In this document: positions 32,946 to 45,270 of the stretch, in pieces | How positions within the stretch are numbered: the stretch's first letter is position 1 | Layout of the letters: each line of letters opens with the position of its first letter | Source: Hydrangea macrophylla | Taxonomy: Eukaryota > Streptophyta > Magnoliopsida > Cornales > Hydrangeaceae | Direction: 5' to 3' | DNA: 64,000 bases | Assembly (NCBI GenBank): GCA_033977485.1 | Contig: CM066988.1 | Span: forward strand, 31,988,001-32,052,000 | Made by a program: the position numbers and the translations under genes | The notes under the pieces: generated by a model | What the model saw: only the letters and a program-made list of their open reading frames with translations | The model's database searches: none | What the model was told of the DNA's origin: nothing

Positions 32946-35200
32946 TCGAAATATACTTCAAGATGGTTGTCTTCCATTAAACAATGTTGTCTGGTTTAGC
33001 TTATTCATGGCTACCTCCACTTACTACGGGAGCGATCCCCTTAGGATGGTCGTTTTTCTTAATTCCCCAGAATCTTAATGGGGCCATGTCGATATCATAG
33101 AATTTTGCCTTCGCCACATCTACCATAATTAGCTTCTTATAAGCCTCCATGATTTGTAGTTTTTCTTCTTCCTCATTCCAGAAAATTAAACACTGATGCA
33201 GAGTAAATGGTACACACCACGCGGTGTGAATCCAATCTCGACCCAATAGGGCATTATAGTGAGAAGTGGTATTAACCACAAAGAATGCCGTTAGGGCAGT
33301 TCTACTCCCAATAGATAGTGATTGGAAGTACTCCCTTTGGTTGAACTGATGCTCCAGAAAAACCCATTATTGCCACATTAGCATCAATGAGTTTATTACT
33401 AGTTTTCTACAATTCGTTAAGCATATATGAGGGCAAAAAATTAATAGAAGCCCCAATATCCACAAGTAATTTGGAGACATTGTGACACCGTTAAATTTGG
33501 CCTTGCCTTGACATATAATGGCCTTAAGTGTCTATCCATTCCAGCATTTGGCTTATCGAACACAATAGCCATCTTCTGCTTTGAGTCTAAAATTGGTATG
33601 TTTTGGATTGCTGGCTTAAGTGATTCTACCTCTTTAATGACAAGTACCATGGGTTCTGTCTCATCATTGATGTCTCCTTCTAGGCCATCAGACTGCCATT
33701 CTTATGTCGCAAAAGCATTCGACATTATCTACACCATGTTATCATAAAGACAAAGCAATGATTGTCCTAATCGAAAAAATTCGTTGTCAGAGAGGCTACC
33801 TAAATTGTCGTCTTCTGACCATTCTGAATCCACTAGATTTACTGGGTGTTTAGTATCAGCCTGGACTTGGCTGTAGATAGGGTTTGTATCATCCTCTACC
33901 ATCACTCTGAATTCTGATATGTCAAGGTTTTTTTGGTCTACGGACTAGTGGTTAGCCTCCTCTGAATTCTCTTGACCCCCTTGCTCATCAAATTCTGACA
34001 AGTCATTACCTACTTCTGTGGTAGCTGCATTCTTGTCGCTATCATCCTGATTTTCAAGCTTTACCTCAGATTTTCGAACCCACTGGTTTGATCTACCCTC
34101 GAACCTTCTCATAAATGGTTGTTTCTTCTTCTAGGCAGCTTTTTTATGTAGCATGTGTCTCTTCTGAGTCCGAATCAAAAAGGGTGGATCATGGTACTGA
34201 GAAAATTTAGGATGTTGGACATACATCTAGTGTCCATCTTGTGGTACAGGAGGAAGTACCATCCTTGGCTTGGTGTTTGGATAAAGTGCAAGTTCTAACC
34301 TTCTTTTCAGACCTTGGCCAGCTGGGCCATTAAACATGGAGTTCCTGGCAGGATCAGTCTTATTATGCTTGTCCCCTTCGGACATCCTTACCCCTTTTCC
34401 TTTTTCAGACTTATTATTATTCAACGTAATCTAAAACCCCCTGGTCATTGAGCCAACTTACCCTGATTGTTTGCTACCCTTGATATTCCTTCATCATTCC
34501 CAATAACATGAGTTTTTTCAGAGCGGTATTGCCAAAATCTTTGCGCAATTGATGAAGAGGATTGGTTATTCACTCGCTTCTGCCAACTCGTGCAATGATC
34601 ATCTTGACATCACATATGAATCATATGGATTGGCAACATGGAAGTAAATTCCTACCATCGTCTAGAATGGTGGTGCTTCCGGATTTAAACTTTTGGGATT
34701 TGAAATCACGCTTTTCATTTTTCCACCATTAGAGGAAGAAACTTGAACATATGATTTTGATCTGGCTAGCTTTGTAATATTGGTAAAATCTGCTAAAATC
34801 ATATTGACATGTGCTTCAGCCACGAACAGGTTCTTGTCAACCTATTGAGTAGGCTTATCAATAGGGAATTTTACAGTCCCATTTTAAATCTATTTTTGAA
34901 TGGACTACTGAAAAGTTGTATAGTTATTTGTACTATGGGTCCATTTATTATGCCATTTACAATAAGTTTTCCTTTTAAGCTCTTCATTTGTTGGCAAGGC
35001 ATGTGTCAATTTGATTTTCTTTTCCTTAACTAACCAATCAAATATCATATCAGCTCTGGTGTTATCGAAGTCATACCTGTTACCAGGCTTATCAGTCTAG
35101 TTTGTGTGATTCTTTCCTTAAACCTGAGGAGGTTTACGCAGGACATCACATACAAATGGCTTTTGAGCCTGACCAGTGGGAGTATTTATAGAATACATCC
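32946..35200 (-). pseudogene. Gag-protease remnant F (Ty3/gypsy)
   Basis: On the minus strand the frame runs from about 34430 (MNNNKSEKGKGVRMSEGDKH) through an acidic linker to MDRHLRPLYVKARPN (about 33520) and a protease. The protease reads VDIGASINFLPSYML (D-I-G in place of D-T/S-G, near 33465-33420), then [17 protein letters not shown] (about 33255) and [13 protein letters not shown]. Stops and shifts break it. No RT, integrase or LTR accompanies it. The part right of 34430 is probably gag but too decayed for me to place domains. Confidence 0.7.
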
Positions 35201-35233
35201 ACGTAGAAACACGTAAACATTATAAATAAGTTC

Positions 35234-35639
35234 TCAATTCTCCATTTTATCTGCAGTTGTGTTGCAATGTATGTTGAGATGATTCCGTGATGATTTTTGT
35301 TGTATTTGATGTGTTGCTATGAGCATGAACCAATTACAGGAAAAGGGTAAAGCAAAGATACAAGTAGGACATTTTAAAGTTGAAAAGACAGAATCAATCG
35401 ATTGAAGGAAGCTCAAGTGATTGAAGTAGTTCGATCGATCGAAGATGTTCAAGTGATTGAAGATGTATAAATTCAATCGATTGACTCAAGTTCAATCAAT
35501 CGAACGTGGTTTTACCAAAATTTACGGGCAGCATAGCAGAAGAAGGATTTGTGAACCCTAGCCTTTGTGTGTCTATATGTATGAGTTGTAAACTCATCCA
35601 TGAGGACGCCCACTTTTTAGTTTTACAACTTTTCATATT

Positions 35640-35721
<82 letters not shown>

Positions 35722-36850
35722 TTTCATTTCCTTTGTAGATGCTTGGATATTGAAGATTCATTGGTATTTATAGACGTTTAATACAATTTTTGCTATTCTC
35801 CAGGTTTTGTATTATTAGTTTTACATTCTGTAATGTGTTTTTTTTTCGTAGTTTAGTTTCTATTTAGATATAAATCAGTGCATGTTAGTTTGATAATCCA
35901 TAGATTTCTATACTTTGCATGTTTAGTTTACAACCAAACATAGCCTTAATAATGATGAAGGCAAAAAACTTATTTTCTGCAACTTTAATGATGTTTGAGT
36001 AGTCTAGTAGTTGGGAGATCACGATGAAATGTTGATCTCCAACCTCTTCCATGCATACTGCAGAAACCCTGTGTTTGATTAATCGAAGCCAATTTGATCG
36101 ATTGAACCAGGGCCCAAGTCAATCAATCGAAGCCGTTTCAATTGAATTGAAGAATGACATAGTTCAGTTGATTAAAAACGTATCAATCGATTGAACCCAT
36201 AAATTCCTGAGATAATTCTTTGATTCCAAGACTTTCTGTTTTTGAAATTTGTTATCAAATTTTTTAGGTAAGTTCAATTTGTCAATACAGTTTTTAGAAC
36301 TTAAAGTCTTAAGTCTATTTTCTACAATGACTTTTGCAAACCACCTTGAATGCTAATGCCATTGAGGGTACGAGTCTTAACCATTATTTTAAATCGTCTT
36401 CTTTGAATTTACCTTCCTTGTAGATGATATAGTTACACATTAGTCATGTCAAACAACATGGTTAATGTAAAGGCTATTGGTTCTTAATCCTCAGAAAAAT
36501 ATGGAATGTTGAAAAGGAATGTAATCAATAGAACTTTAATGAATGTGCTTAGTAGAGGTTAGGTCAACGTGGATTCGTGTGATCCCAACGTTTTTCTTTT
36601 ATTAAGTAAAAATCATTTTAAATTCCATTTTGTTAATTAGTTAAGTGGCAGTTTAATTTATCTGCTTTATTTTAGTAGTTGATAATTTGTGGAACTTCGT
36701 GTTCTACACCCTTTTTCATACTAATGAATCTTATTTTTCTTGTAGAGATTAGTCTAACCAGTTTACTTTCACCTTCCCTGTGAGTTTGACCTGGTCAACC
36801 AGTTTACTACTTGCACGATCTTCTATACTTGGGTGTTGTCACATGACTAA
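35234..36850 (+). mobile_element. LTR and leader of family X, plus orientation
   Basis: Contains CAATCGATTG-type palindromes (35395-35510 and 36075-36200), a TA/GA microsatellite, and from 36235 the block also found at 1-344. From 36420 to 36850 it matches 38968-39425 as a direct repeat (landmarks gtcaaacaacatggttaatg, gtagaggttaggtcaa, ttcaccttccctgtg). No coding region. Exact borders are not visible. Confidence 0.6.
35638..35719. repeat. TA then GA microsatellite
   Basis: About 14 TA units (35638-35665) run directly into about 27 GA units (35666-35719). Confidence 0.95.
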
Positions 36851-36989
36851 AAAGATGTGCGCTCTTGTAAAACACCCAAATGTAGGTGATCTTGTAAGTA
36901 ATACTAGATAAGTCTAGGTCAAACCCAAGGGAAGGAATAGGGAGAATGTCTATTAAGTCACAACTTAAAGAACAAAAATATGAATGTAG

Positions 36990-38677
36990 GAGTGGAGATT
37001 GTAACAAATCCTAATTAAATAAATTAAAATAAATAATGAATTACAGCATAAAGAAACATACCAATGAAATAGACAAATTAAAGGTATTGGGAACACATGA
37101 ATTCACATTGATCCTACCCATCTACCATGCACATTCATTAACGTTCTATGGAGTACATTCCTTTTCAGTATTCTGTAATTTTCTAAGGATAAAGATTCAA
37201 CAGTCCTTACATTACCCATGTTGTCGGACATGGCTAATATGTAACTATATCCTCTACAAGTGTTTTAAAATACGTAGAAGACGGTTTAAAACAATGGTTA
37301 AGACTTGCACCCTCAATGGTGTTATCATTCAAGTTGTTTTGCAAAAGTCATTGAAGAAAATAGCCTAAAGGCTTTAAGTTTTAAAACTATTGTAATGAGA
37401 TGGAAACCTTGATACGAGAAGATAGGGGAGCCTACAAGATCTATAAATAGATTGAACCTTTGAGAACTCCTAAAAATGACGAGCAAGCAATCTGTCTTGC
37501 AAGTCCTCCTATTTATAAGTTTTCTAACCGACTTTTGGTTTCAATCGATTGAACCGATTGAACCGAGTTCAATCGATCAAACCACTTTCAATCGATCAAA
37601 ATTGTTCAATCGATTAAAATATCAATCGATCAAAACTCTTTCAATCGATTCAACCAACCCAACTTCAATCTATCAAACCTTGTTCAATCGATCAAAACTG
37701 CAATCGATTAAAACTCTTTCAATCGATTGGTTTAAGCCTTAAGTACCTTTCCAAGTATTCTCGCAGAGCTAAGAGTGGGACCTCCTAGGTTCTTTTTTGT
37801 TGGCTCAGACCAGTCATTAATTTCCATGATCAAACTCTTAGATCAGTGAATTAACCAACTAATTAGTTAACGTTAAGTCCACTATGTAACGATAACTACA
37901 CCTCAACGCAAAAGAACATATCTGAAGTGATAACTAGACTTATATGGTGTACTAATGTCCCTCTACCATTAGCATTCATAATCATATTCGAGTAGTTAGC
38001 TAACTGTTACTGTCAACATGAATAATGATTACTTCTTATATTCCTTGAGTCCCATTCACCTCTCATGATTACAAAACATGTTGATAACTACTTATCAACA
38101 AGATTGTAGTTCATAGTAATTAACTTGCTGATATTCTCAAGGGAATGATTACTCTTCATCAGAGGGTAGATTCTATCTTGATAAAATATATGTTCACAAA
38201 CCTGTGAACGTGACATACCCAAGTTATCCAGGTGCTGATCTTGAAGACCTCACTGATTGGTAAGTCAAACCAGTCATATCCACAGTCTATGTCCATAATT
38301 GTCTCAGGATTAAGAACACGTACCTTATTCAAGTTATGAGTTCCTATCGACTGTTGATAGTTTTATGTGTCAATAGGAAAGCTCATGGTCCGTCAATGCA
38401 CTATAAGCACCTAATCTCCATGCAATAGTAGTTAATTATGCTACAATGTATTCCCGATGAGATATCCAGCCTCACCATCCACTATAACAAATTCTAAGTA
38501 TCAAAGAATAGTAATTCGTATCTCACTTGTATATATCTCATACATACATGAATTACCTACTCTGATACTTAAGGATTATAGACATTCACCTCATGAAACA
38601 CATTATTAAATGTATAAATAATATCCATATGTAAAATACCAAATGTCACATACATAAAGACTGGGTTTGAGGGTACA
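36990..38677 (-). mobile_element. Copia-associated LTR of family X, minus orientation
   Basis: 37265-37400 is the reverse complement of 36285-36420. On the minus strand the LTR would start TGTACCCTCAAACC at 38677, just after the copia RNase H remnant, and carries a TATAAAT box at 37511-37517. A dense cluster of CAATCGATTG-type palindromes (37541-37730) lies just upstream of that box. The left border is uncertain. No gene. Confidence 0.55.
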
Positions 38678-38689
38678 ATTCCAATAAAC

Positions 38690-38950
38690 TTCCACTTACA
38701 CTCATAACCCACTACATCTGAGACCTAAACTATCTAGATGAAGATTAAAGACTTTATATGGCAAAGCCTTTGTAAACAGATCTGCAAGATTGTCAGTGGT
38801 GGCAATCTTGGTGGCAATCACACTTCATGTTGGACTATGTCTCGAATGAGATGATACTTTCTTTCTATGTTCTTTCCCTTTCTGTGGTTCCTTGGCTCCT
38901 TGGACTGAGCCACTACCCTACTATTATCGCAAGGTTGCCTATACTTTTGG
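38690..38950 (-). pseudogene. Ty1/copia RNase H C-terminus remnant
   Basis: The minus strand reads KEPRNHRKGKNIERKYHLIRD in one frame, then, shifted, IATKIATTDNLADLFTKALP and LDSLGLR, the standard end of copia polyproteins. Only this tail of pol remains. The upstream part is replaced by family X sequence at 38965. Confidence 0.85.
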
Positions 38951-38964
38951 TAAGTCATGCCAAC

Positions 38965-39425
38965 GCTGTCAAACAACATGGTTAATGTAAAGGCTATTGA
39001 TTCTTAATATAGTTACATATTAGTCATGTCAAACAACATGGTTAATGTCAAGGCTATTGATTCTTAATCCTTAAAAAAAATGGAATGCTAAAAAGGAATT
39101 TACTCTATAGAACTTTAATGAATGTGCCCGGTAGAGGTTAGGTCAATGTGGATTTGTGTGACCCCAACATTTTTTCTTTTACTAAGTAAAAAACCGTTTT
39201 AAATTCCGTTTAGTTAATTAGTTCAGTGGTAGTTTATTTTATTTGCTTTATTTTAGTATTTGATAATTTGTGGAACTTTGTGTTCTACACCCTCTTTCAT
39301 ACTATTGAATCTTAATTTTTTTTGTTGAGATTAGTCGAAGTAGTTCACTTTCACCTTCCCTGTGGGTTTAACCTGGTCTTAACCAGTTTACTACTTGCAT
39401 GATCACCTACACTTGGGTGTTATAT
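38965..39425 (+). repeat. Third copy of the family X leader
   Basis: Direct repeat of 36420-36850. Its first part is itself duplicated: gtcaaacaacatggttaatg stands at 38968 and 39028, period exactly 60 bp. It ends near the gggtgtta block at 39415. Confidence 0.8.
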
Positions 39426-39542
39426 AAGAGCGCACATTTTCGTCCATGTCAGAGCTGTTATTTTGGCTATAGCACATTCATATTCATTCTCATCATCCTC
39501 ATCAACCTGATCATCATCCTTAATTTTGACCAGATTTGCATG

Positions 39543-39919
39543 TGTAGACACCCTATTTTGGTTCGTCCCTTCGACAGAAGGAGCTCTGCCTCGAGAACAA
39601 CCCAATGACTGGAATCAAGAATTGTCAGTTATATGAAGCAGAACTCCATAAAGCACTATGGTCTCTAAGACACATTAGAATAACCTTTAGGAAGACTTAG
39701 GCATATTAAAAGTTAGGATAGCCGTTTCACATAAAATGATAAAAATAATATTTACCGAGCAAATTTCAGACCTTGGGGTAGGATCCCGAGAGCTCCCTTT
39801 GCAAAATATTCTTAAATTAGCTTAAAATGATGCCCTGAGCCTTCACGTTGGCCAAAAACCGATTAGGAGAATTTCGTACCAAAGTAGCCCTTCTACGCAT
39901 CTTCGATTAGCTCCTTTTC
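39543..39919 (+). mobile_element. N3: start of a TGTAGACACC-family LTR
   Basis: Begins TGTAGACACCCTATTTTGG, like N1, N2 and the C LTR. Interrupted at 39920 by an A-like LTR. The remainder should lie right of the window. Confidence 0.6.
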
Positions 39920-40342
39920 TATCACGCCCGTCCCGGAGAATATAATCTTTTAAATGCATAATTGGAATTTTGAGTATTATCAATGTTATTTGATAATTGT
40001 GAAGGTGGTTGACTGTGAGTTAACGGGGAGTATCAATCGAGGACACATGGGATTGGTAATTGAGGAGGAATTCACTTGATTTGACATTTATGTGATTAAA
40101 TATTATTTGACTTTATATGGTAGTTGAGAATACTAAATTTACCTATTTAGTACATTTATTGATAGACTTGATCATGTTTAAGATTGTTTGGAACCTTATA
40201 GTGATAATGTAAGTGATACATTGAATAAAAGGTAAGTTATCTAGAAATTCCACGAAAATAGTTTTCAAAATGTAATTACAGCGACAAATAGAACTTAGAT
40301 GAAACTTTTATAATTTCTAATTTTTACTCGTGAAGTAATGAA
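39920..40342 (+). mobile_element. Start of an A-like LTR, plus orientation
   Basis: Reads TATCACGCCCG and then, diverged but collinear, the first 420 bp of the A LTR (landmarks ggaattttgagtattatcaatgttatttgataat, ggttgactgtg, aaaaggtaagtt, agaaattccacgaaaatagttttc). Compare the reverse complement of 10949-10540. Interrupted at 40343 by element D. Confidence 0.78.
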
Positions 40343-41175
40343 TGTAATACCTCTAATTTTTACTTGAAAATTGCACTTAGGAGAATTGAGATTAGTGACG
40401 TCACCCTGCAAACAGTTACAGAAGGTCCATTAGGATATTCCCAAAATAGAAATCTCAATAAGCACCCTCTAAATTATTGTATTAACTACGATGTTATTAA
40501 GTAGTAATCTTAACCTCGATGTTTTAGATTCTAGTTAGAATTCATAGGTGGACTTATACTTAGGCTCGTTCACTACCCCATGCTTATGTTTACATAATAT
40601 CATTTTAGTCCCACATATATTTCACAGTTTTGTACGTACTTTGGGACACAAGCACACAACCCTATGCACCTGGTCGCGTGGGATGATCTGGGAATTTACA
40701 GACTCAGCGTCCTGACGGGAAGTAAAATGCATCGAGTACGCATTGGCATGCATGAACACGATGAAAAGATAAAACGAGTGTTAATATGGTAACAAGAATG
40801 TTAAGAGCGGGTTATGAGTCGTTGATTATGAGTTGTTTCATGAGATCACATATCATTTTATGTTAAAAATGATATGTGTAAATGATCCGTTTATTGAGTT
40901 GCTATTACCTCTATTAAGCCCGGGGAAGGAACGTCTTTTGATAAGACACTGTGTGCATCATAAGATGCTATTCTCAAGCCTATAACATGTATTAGTAGTA
41001 ACGTGTACGCCTTTTCTATGTATAAATTTTTGGTATTGTTCCGTACTATGTACATATTCAGCGTGCGCGCTCTCTGATGTAAATGATTTTGTAACTATGA
41101 TGTACTATGTAAATATTCAAAGTTATCAATGAAGGCTTGTTTCCTGTACTTAATAGAGTCCCCTAGATGGTAACA
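40343..41175 (+). mobile_element. 5' LTR of element D with 3.18-kb deletion
   Basis: Starts TGTAATACCTCTAATTTTT like the 3' LTR at 56176. It matches to about 40680, then jumps to the equivalent of 59693, so 3,177 bp are missing. tggga is present at both breakpoints. The deleted part holds the TATA box (56631). It ends ggtaaca at 41175, the inverse of the LTR start. Confidence 0.85.
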
Positions 41176-41191
41176 TGGTTTCAGGAGGAGC
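41176..41191 (+). other. Degenerate primer binding site of element D
   Basis: TGGTTTCAGGAGGAGC directly follows the LTR end and resembles the iMet-tRNA type site seen in element A, with changes and an insertion. Confidence 0.55.
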
Positions 41192-41695
41192 AGCTCAGTC
41201 AGAGGATAGATGCTCTAGTTAGCTTGATGTTGTTTATATTCAGATTGTGCTTCTACATTTTGCATTATAGTAGGAAGCTAAGTTGGTTTAGGCTTGTATT
41301 ATTAGAACTTAATGCTTGTACTAACAATATTTGTAATGAAAATTCATTTTTAGCATAACTCATAAATTTTCATATGGCTGTAATGCTTGCTTGTAATTAG
41401 TTTTATTCATACTAGTAACTCATTTTATGCCTATATACCTATAGTCTATAAAAATGATTAATAGATCTCCATGGAGGATTGAATTATATGAGATCAACCT
41501 TGTTGTAGAAATCACAAGTGCAAAATGTAGAGTTAGGAGCTAATGTACTTCCAGGGAATCAAACCCCAGAACAGTCAGCGACAACTCAGAGTTTAGAAAA
41601 TATTGAGAATAAGTACCCCTTATCACTATGAATTTTAAGAAATTTCTTTGGTTAGCATCGGTACTAAGTTGGTTTTCTGCGTTGGGCAGGATAGC

Positions 41696-42201
41696 ATGGA
41701 GCACCGAGTAGAGTATGATGCTAAGAATGGAAAGTATAGAGTCACTCTGGAGAGATAAGTTTCCTCTCAAGGATATGCTATGTGCCAGCTTCAGGCACAG
41801 TATTCGCCAGAGGATAGGAAGATGGACGCGTTGCTTCTCCCGTGAGAGACTCATTCCAGAGACTGCATATCACAGAGTGATAGCACCGCGCATGATGACT
41901 GTTGAGATAGAGGAGATATCTCATGCTTTTGGAGACCTTGCAGTCCATGATCAGGATGAGCCTCAAGAAGGTATAGTACACTTTGTTTCCCCCGCAGGCT
42001 CTGATTGCTGACTCAGATGATGATCAAGATGAAGACCCGATAGCAGAAACTGAGATGATAGAGGACCCTGATTGGCCCATAGAACCAGCTTGGGCTACAT
42101 GGATAGGTGTTCCTCCGATAGACTTTTCGTCATCTAGTGACTTAGGAGAGGTTACCATCGATTCTGACGTCGAGAGAGATAGAGATTGGACCCTTAATTA
42201 G
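41696..42201 (+). pseudogene. Unrecognised broken reading frame in the D leader
   Basis: Between primer site and gag a coding-like text runs in three frames: MEHRVEYDAKNGKYRVTLER, then ERLIPETAYHRVIAPRMMT and VEIEEISHAFGD, then a strongly acidic ALIADSDDDQDEDPIAETEM with DWPIEPAWATWIGVPPIDFS and a TAG at 42199. The composition and the neat continuation between frames suggest a decayed protein of about 165 residues. I do not recognise it. An extra protein in the leader is not usual for a chromovirus. Confidence 0.45.
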
Positions 42202-42698
42202 TTGACCGTATTTTGCTTGAGGTTGTAATACCCCTTTCTTTGATGTAATCTAGACTAGTAAGAACTTGCATTCGTACTCCTATGTAAATCTTTCTATTTT
42301 ATAATTAGTGAAAAATCTACTTTCAACTTGACTTAAATATATTTGAATGGATGTGACAATTTCTTGCTCTCGAATTGATTACTAATCATATGTCTTACAT
42401 GCTCATTATTGATAAGGTTATATGATCGACTATTGGACGATAGATACCTAGTGCACTTAATTAGTCAAGCCTAGATAGTTTGGCTGAGATGATTTTTCAT
42501 ACTGATGGGAAGTCTTAGGCACGAGTGAACTTATTATGACTTAGAATAGTGACGAGTCAATACCAAACCACTATAGATGATTAGGCAGTCTAGCGTTGTA
42601 TGTTGAACCCTTGTAATGTTATATTTGTTTCCTTATATTTCATTTCGTAGACATCAACTCTTATGTAGGACTGTTGAGTCTTTCCCAAACTCTAAGCT

Positions 42699-43425
42699 AT
42701 GGTCAGACTAACCCGAGCTACCCAGGTCCAAGCGAGTGGAACAACCAATGCTATACCTCCGCTGATGGATCCTATAAGCGTATTTGAAGCTTTCGTACAA
42801 CGGCAAGAATGAAATAGTAACTGCAATCACAATGGTAATAACCACATCGCACCTTCTCCACCTCAACAAATAGGCGATAAGTTACTCTAGCGATTTCATG
42901 CTCTTGTTCTAGAAAAGTTTGATGGATTAGGCAAACCATGGAAGACAGAACAATGGCTTTACAAGATGGATCACATATTTAAAATAATCGAATGTAGTAA
43001 AGCAGAGAAGCGTCGGCTAGCCGTCTTCCAACTTACTTATGCGGCAGCAGACTGGTAGGATTCTGAAGAGGTAACATTCGGAGAAGAAGCAACAAGGAGA
43101 ATGTTATGGACCACATTCAAAGAGAGATTCTTGGCTAAGTATTTCCTAGATATCGAAAAGGATCACAAAGAGAGAGAATTCCTCGATCTAGTCCAGGGAA
43201 AGATAACCATACGAGAGTACACCACCCGATTTGAACAACTATCTCGATTCGGTCAGCATATGGTAGACACTTCAAGGAAAAAGATTTGAAAATACCCCAA
43301 AGGTCTCATTCCATTTATTCGACACTTGACTATGGGACATCTAGACTAGCCATTTGAGTCCTTGGTAAATATGGCAGTAGACTTGGAATAGTATGCTTGA
43401 GGAAACAACACCAATTATGAATTAA
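42699..43425 (+). pseudogene. Gag of element D, N-terminal part (broken)
   Basis: Starts MVRLTRATQVQASGT at 42699, after a pyrimidine-rich tract ending ttcgtag. The capsid core reads LEKFDGLGKPWKTEQWLYKM, RRLAVFQLTYAAADW, WTTFKERFLAKYF, KEREFLDLVQGK, IREYTTRFEQLSRF. In-frame stops fall in the linker (42811 and on) and after W near 43057. The frame is cut by element C near 43430. The zinc-knuckle part resumes at 55595. Confidence 0.85.
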
Positions 43426-43435
43426 GAATAAGGAT

Positions 43436-43640
43436 ATTTGAATCAAGGCCTACCGTTCGGTAGGGCGAGGAGGGGGTGCTTTAGTCCTGCTCAGGCTCCT
43501 TCCCCTCTCGTACAAAGACCCCCAAATCTTGCTTCTGGTAATGAAGGGCGAGTAACCTTATTCAATTTTGGGCGAGTCAAACTTGGGTTTCCTAATTCCC
43601 GATAAAAATTAGTTGGCAACTCTTTGTCTCTAGGATCATG
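43436..43640 (+). mobile_element. Left end of element C: terminal part of an LTR
   Basis: Matches 3655-3860 of solo LTR N1 (ggggcgag...gtgctttagtc, ggctccttcc, ctctcgtac, tgaagggc) through to agttggcaactctttg. The start of this LTR is missing. Primer site and gag are also missing, because the protease follows within about 60 bp. Confidence 0.7.
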
Positions 43641-43689
43641 TGAGCAAGTTCTAGTTCCCTGAAGTGTGCTCCTTGGGATCCATCCCGAG

Positions 43690-44180
43690 ACACTATCAAG
43701 GGAAACTCCAAGACCCCCCTCATTCCGCATGGTTCACAACTGCCTGGGGAATAAAGTACCAGTTTACTTGGTAGATAATGGATCGACTTTGTATGTATGT
43801 CCTCTCCAAATAGCTCTCAAAATGGGACTATCTGTTTCAGAACTCTTACCATCAACACAGACTGTGAGGGCCTATGATAATACTAAAAGGGCTATCGTGG
43901 GAATGATTAAGTTGAAAATTGAAGTTGGGCCATTGAACAAAGAAGCTAAATTCTAAGTGATTGATATTTTAGGTAGCTTCAATCTGCTATTCGGTCGCCC
44001 GTGGTTACATGTAAACGATGCAGTCTCCTCCACTCTCCACCAGAAAGTCAAGTTCATATGGAAAAAAGATGTGGTAATGATTTTTAGGGACAGCTGGATC
44101 AAGGAAGAAGGGACAAACCATGGCCCTGTGTTAGAAGTCCAAACACCGGAAGAAGAAAATGAGTTAGGAGGATTCAACTT
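43690..44180 (+). pseudogene. Protease region of element C
   Basis: VPVYLVDNGSTLYVCPLQIA carries D-N-G-S, the form I expect in Ogre-like Tat elements. Further on come FNLLFGRPWLHVNDAVSSTL and HQKVKFIWKKDVV. A TAA at 43954 divides the region. Confidence 0.8.
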
Positions 44181-45270
44181 TATGGGAATGCTAGATGAAG
44201 GAAAGGAACTGTATGGGGTTCAGCAAAAAGAAATCCATTTGGGATCAACTCAGCTATAACAAAGAGAAGAGATTTCTTGATGCATCTATCTGGGGCGAGG
44301 AAGTCACTCCGTTTAAGAAAAAGAAGCCGTTCATCATTGAACACGAGTATAGAAAGATGCTTGGGAAAGAAAACCCAATTGTCAAAGATCTACAAGAAGA
44401 AGTGGGACGAAATTGGATCCCTGAAGTCATGCCGTTATACTTTGACCAGTATGCAAATTCTAAAGTAGCTCATATGGTGGAAGATGAATTTTTTCCCTAG
44501 AATGGGATTGGGTCGTCATCAACAAGGAATAACTGAACCACCTAACTTCCACGAGCAGAAAGATAAATTTGGGCTTAGGTATCAATTAACTGAAGAAGAT
44601 GATAAAAGGAAAAGGGCCAATGGTTGTTTCTGGGCCAAGAATCCTAAATGGATACTTTGTAAAATAAGGTGATGACTTCCCCTTTTGTGGATTCCCTGAC
44701 CTTGGTATGATCCGACTACCAAGAGCATCAAGCCTGGATTTGAGATTTTCTTCAAACATGAGTTCTCTGACTATGAGGATCCATTCTTGTGTGTTTCGCC
44801 TGCCAAGAAAGAAGCAAAGGAATGGGCAAATCTGATGACGAGTGATGATCTAAATATGCTAATGGGTGAAGAACTGAACATGCTGATGAATGCCGAAGAA
44901 ACAGCGGGGAATGTGAAAGAAATCGAGCTGATAAAGGGAGCTATGAACAATTGGGTGATAGAATTAGGAGTCAACAAATCCCCTCCCCCACTCCCCCGAA
45001 AGTCTGTAAAGGCCAATATAAGCCATGATGTTGAGTCTGCTTTTTCCTTTAATGTACCCAAAAACGTTAACGAAATAAACGAAGATTTTGCTTACTCTTC
45101 TGTGTCTGATGATCTATATTTTGAAATTTTTGAGGATTTGCAAAGATCAATTGAAAATGAAAATGAATCTGCATGCAAGATTAAACTTTGCTAATAAACT
45201 TGGATAATGAAGATAATCCACAAAATGTTCATATTGGCACCGCACTCACTTCATAAGAAAGCAATGAACT
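44181..45270 (+). pseudogene. Linker between protease and RT of element C
   Basis: Several charged open pieces: GKELYGVQQKEIHLGSTQL (44200 on), IIEHEYRKMLGKENPIVK (to 44500) and a 135-residue frame 44787-45194 beginning MCVSPAKKEAKEWANLM. No named domain. Such a long acidic linker is usual in Ogre-like elements. Frames change at about 44255, 44500 and 44700. Confidence 0.6.

Noticed and set aside
32946..35200. Remnant F as a host aspartic protease gene
   Set aside because: The [11 protein letters not shown] text and the acidic gag-protease linker are of retrotransposon type, and stops break it.
35638..35719. TA/GA repeat as a regulatory element
   Set aside because: A plain microsatellite. 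GA repeats can bind factors, but nothing near it suggests a gene start.
39919..40345. Taken at first as unique intergenic DNA
   Set aside because: It is collinear with the reverse complement of the A LTR start, so it is a retroelement fragment.
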